From NCBI GenBank assembly GCA_012520515.1, contig JAAYOD010000030.1, positions 1-37,843 of the forward strand: a stretch of 37,843 bases of DNA, in the 5' to 3' direction. Of the stretch, positions 36,543 to 37,843 are shown in pieces. The translations under genes were made by a program, and so were the position numbers. Each line of letters begins with the position of its first letter. The first letter of the stretch is position 1. The notes under the pieces are model-generated. The model was not told the DNA's origin. It did not search any database and saw only the letters and a program-made list of their open reading frames with translations. Origin of the DNA: Clostridiales bacterium (GTDB lineage: Bacteria > Bacillota > Clostridia > Christensenellales > DTU072).

Positions 36543-37805
36543 ATGAAAAGGCGTTGGCGCAAAATAGCGATAGCACTGCTTGCTTTTATTTTATTGGCAA
36601 GCCTTTGCTCATGCGATTTGTTGAACGGCGGCAATACAAATAATAATGACGAAATCAGAGCGCCTAAGCCAGAATTTAAGGTGGCTTTAGATAATTATGG
36701 TTTGTTAAAAGCCAAAAGGTCAGAATTTGAAGGCAGTATTACCATTTCTATTTATGGCAAGGTAAATGACAGAACGGGTAAACCTAACACTTATAGCACA
36801 ACACAGCGATTTGATTTAACACGCATTCAAAACGATGGCAAGATATATGTAGATGGCAATGTCTATAATCAAGACAGTAGCTATAATATGGAAAGCCTGT
36901 TAGGCTCTATTAAAAGCGCCTTGTCTGAAATTAACAAACTGCCTAGACAAACGCTAGATACCATAACCTCTATAATAGGGTATTTGGACGGCACAAGGAG
37001 CGCAAATGTTTTACTTGGCTATGACAGCTCCCACTCTTCTTATAACTTAAAAGGCACACTAAAAGGCGGCAAACAGTCAGATACTTTATATTATGCCACC
37101 AATAATGAGTATATTGTAAATGAGCTATTGCATAATAATATTTTTTCCAATATTAAATTTAATGATTATTTGATGTTCTCTACATTTGTGGACTTTAGCG
37201 GTAATAGCGGCTGGATAAATAGCGATGAAGCAAGCAGTTTGTTTGATAACGCTAAAGGTCTTTGCAATTACCAAATGAGCGCAAACACAGAAAAGATTTA
37301 TAACTATGTTATAGGATTGGTTGAAGAATATATATCAGGTTTGGATATAGAAAAATACGGCAATGACATAAAGACATACACAGACTGTGTCAACATCATT
37401 AAAGGCTGGATATCCATTGGCGAAAGCAATATATCTGCGTCTGTAAACAAAGACAATTTGCCAGTTAGTATGCTTACCACAACTACAATTAATATCAATA
37501 TAGATATAAATGAGTTAGAAGAAGTTTTGAATAAGATATTTACCGATGAAAAATTAGTTAACGACATCATTAAAAAATTAGAAGTTACTACCGCTTTGTT
37601 GCTTGGAACTTCAAGTATAAATATGAGCATTGGTTTAAGCTTAAGCGAAAGTTTTAGTTATGATAACCAAAGCACAAGCTTAGATACAGTGGACGCTGAT
37701 TTGTTTATTGACGCAAAAGAAGAAAAAGCCGGTAGAGTATCTTATATAGTTAGAGATGATATAGAAGAGCAAGAACAGGAACAAGAGCAAGAACAAGACA
37801 ACTAA
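36543..37805 (+). CDS. Secreted lipoprotein of unknown function with Glu-Gln repeat tail
   Basis: The 420-residue protein has a lipoprotein signal peptide with lipobox L21-C-S-C24, preceded by a positively charged start (MKRRWRK). The mature part is mostly polar, with no domain I recognise. The fold is probably mixed alpha/beta, with regular I/T/N-rich strands such as TTTININIDIN. The last 13 residues form an E-Q repeat ending in D-N (codons from 37764). The ribosome binding site GGAG is 5 nt before the ATG, and the gene lies 17 bp after alaS, so the two are probably co-transcribed. It is expected on the outer face of the membrane. Confidence 0.75.
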   Translation: MKRRWRKIAIALLAFILLASLCSCDLLNGGNTNNNDEIRAPKPEFKVALDNYGLLKAKRSEFEGSITISIYGKVNDRTGKPNTYSTTQRFDLTRIQNDGKIYVDGNVYNQDSSYNMESLLGSIKSALSEINKLPRQTLDTITSIIGYLDGTRSANVLLGYDSSHSSYNLKGTLKGGKQSDTLYYATNNEYIVNELLHNNIFSNIKFNDYLMFSTFVDFSGNSGWINSDEASSLFDNAKGLCNYQMSANTEKIYNYVIGLVEEYISGLDIEKYGNDIKTYTDCVNIIKGWISIGESNISASVNKDNLPVSMLTTTTININIDINELEEVLNKIFTDEKLVNDIIKKLEVTTALLLGTSSINMSIGLSLSESFSYDNQSTSLDTVDADLFIDAKEEKAGRVSYIVRDDIEEQEQEQEQEQDN

Positions 37806-37843
37806 AGTCTTTACTAAATTTTTGAAAATACATTTACAAGGAA

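Noticed and set aside
1..37843. Phage, transposon, toxin-antitoxin, restriction or CRISPR defence system
   Set aside because: No integrase, transposase, cas, nuclease-methylase pair or direct-repeat array was seen on either strand.

Overview
The window looks like a chromosomal stretch from a low-GC, strictly anaerobic Firmicute of the class Clostridia, probably an uncultured gut lineage. The grounds are the AT-rich base composition, strong AGGAGG-type ribosome binding sites, the Firmicutes gene veg, a superoxide reductase/rubredoxin/flavodiiron oxygen-defence set, a ferredoxin-dependent 2-oxoacid oxidoreductase, and lipoproteins of Gram-positive type. TGA is used as a stop (for example at the korA/korB overlap), so the standard bacterial code applies. 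I see no phage, transposon, integrase or CRISPR array.

Layout. 1-3.2 kb: the 3' part of a B12-binding-type radical SAM protein, veg with a 5' hairpin, and a convergent O-antigen ligase-like membrane protein. 3.3-5.2 kb (minus): the oxygen/superoxide defence operon, desulfoferrodoxin > rubredoxin > flavodiiron protein, ending in a clear terminator. 5.2-9.5 kb: a secernin-type peptidase, then a yybP-ykoY (Mn2+) riboswitch with its own promoter and terminator controlling a P-type cation ATPase. 9.6-19 kb: mixed housekeeping and accessory genes: SulP transporter, zinc-ribbon protein, NlpC/P60 lipoprotein, a DrrAB-like ABC exporter behind a perfect 21-bp palindrome, an esterase-like hydrolase, a beta-CASP nuclease, a small membrane protein, a cupin and a cyclophilin.

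19.1-30.6 kb: an eleven-gene same-strand run with very short gaps. It holds a DUF4097 lipoprotein, an isopropylmalate-synthase-like protein that has lost its metal ligands, an 838-residue fusion of a sugar-isomerase-like TIM barrel to an acyl-CoA synthetase, a branched-chain aminotransferase, a P-loop ATPase, the four subunits of a VOR/KOR-type 2-oxoacid:ferredoxin oxidoreductase, an XRE-cupin regulator and a second acyl-CoA synthetase. Together aminotransferase + oxidoreductase + acid-CoA ligases can interconvert amino acid, 2-oxoacid, acyl-CoA and free acid. The direction may be fermentative (amino acid to branched acid) or assimilatory (branched acid to amino acid). This is the most interesting part of the window.

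30.6-37.8 kb: a Gfo/Idh/MocA oxidoreductase, a small conserved-looking protein of unknown function, a HAD phosphatase behind a tRNA-Gly(CCC) with its own terminator, an ApgM-type phosphoglycerate mutase, a short alanyl-tRNA synthetase ending right after the editing domain, and a lipoprotein with a Glu-Gln repeat tail. Seven start codons were moved from the longest possible ORF to the start set by the ribosome binding site. One of these (secernin) places the expected nucleophilic cysteine at position 2. No gene-free stretch exceeds about 300 bases; the longest (6440-6723) is filled by the riboswitch.
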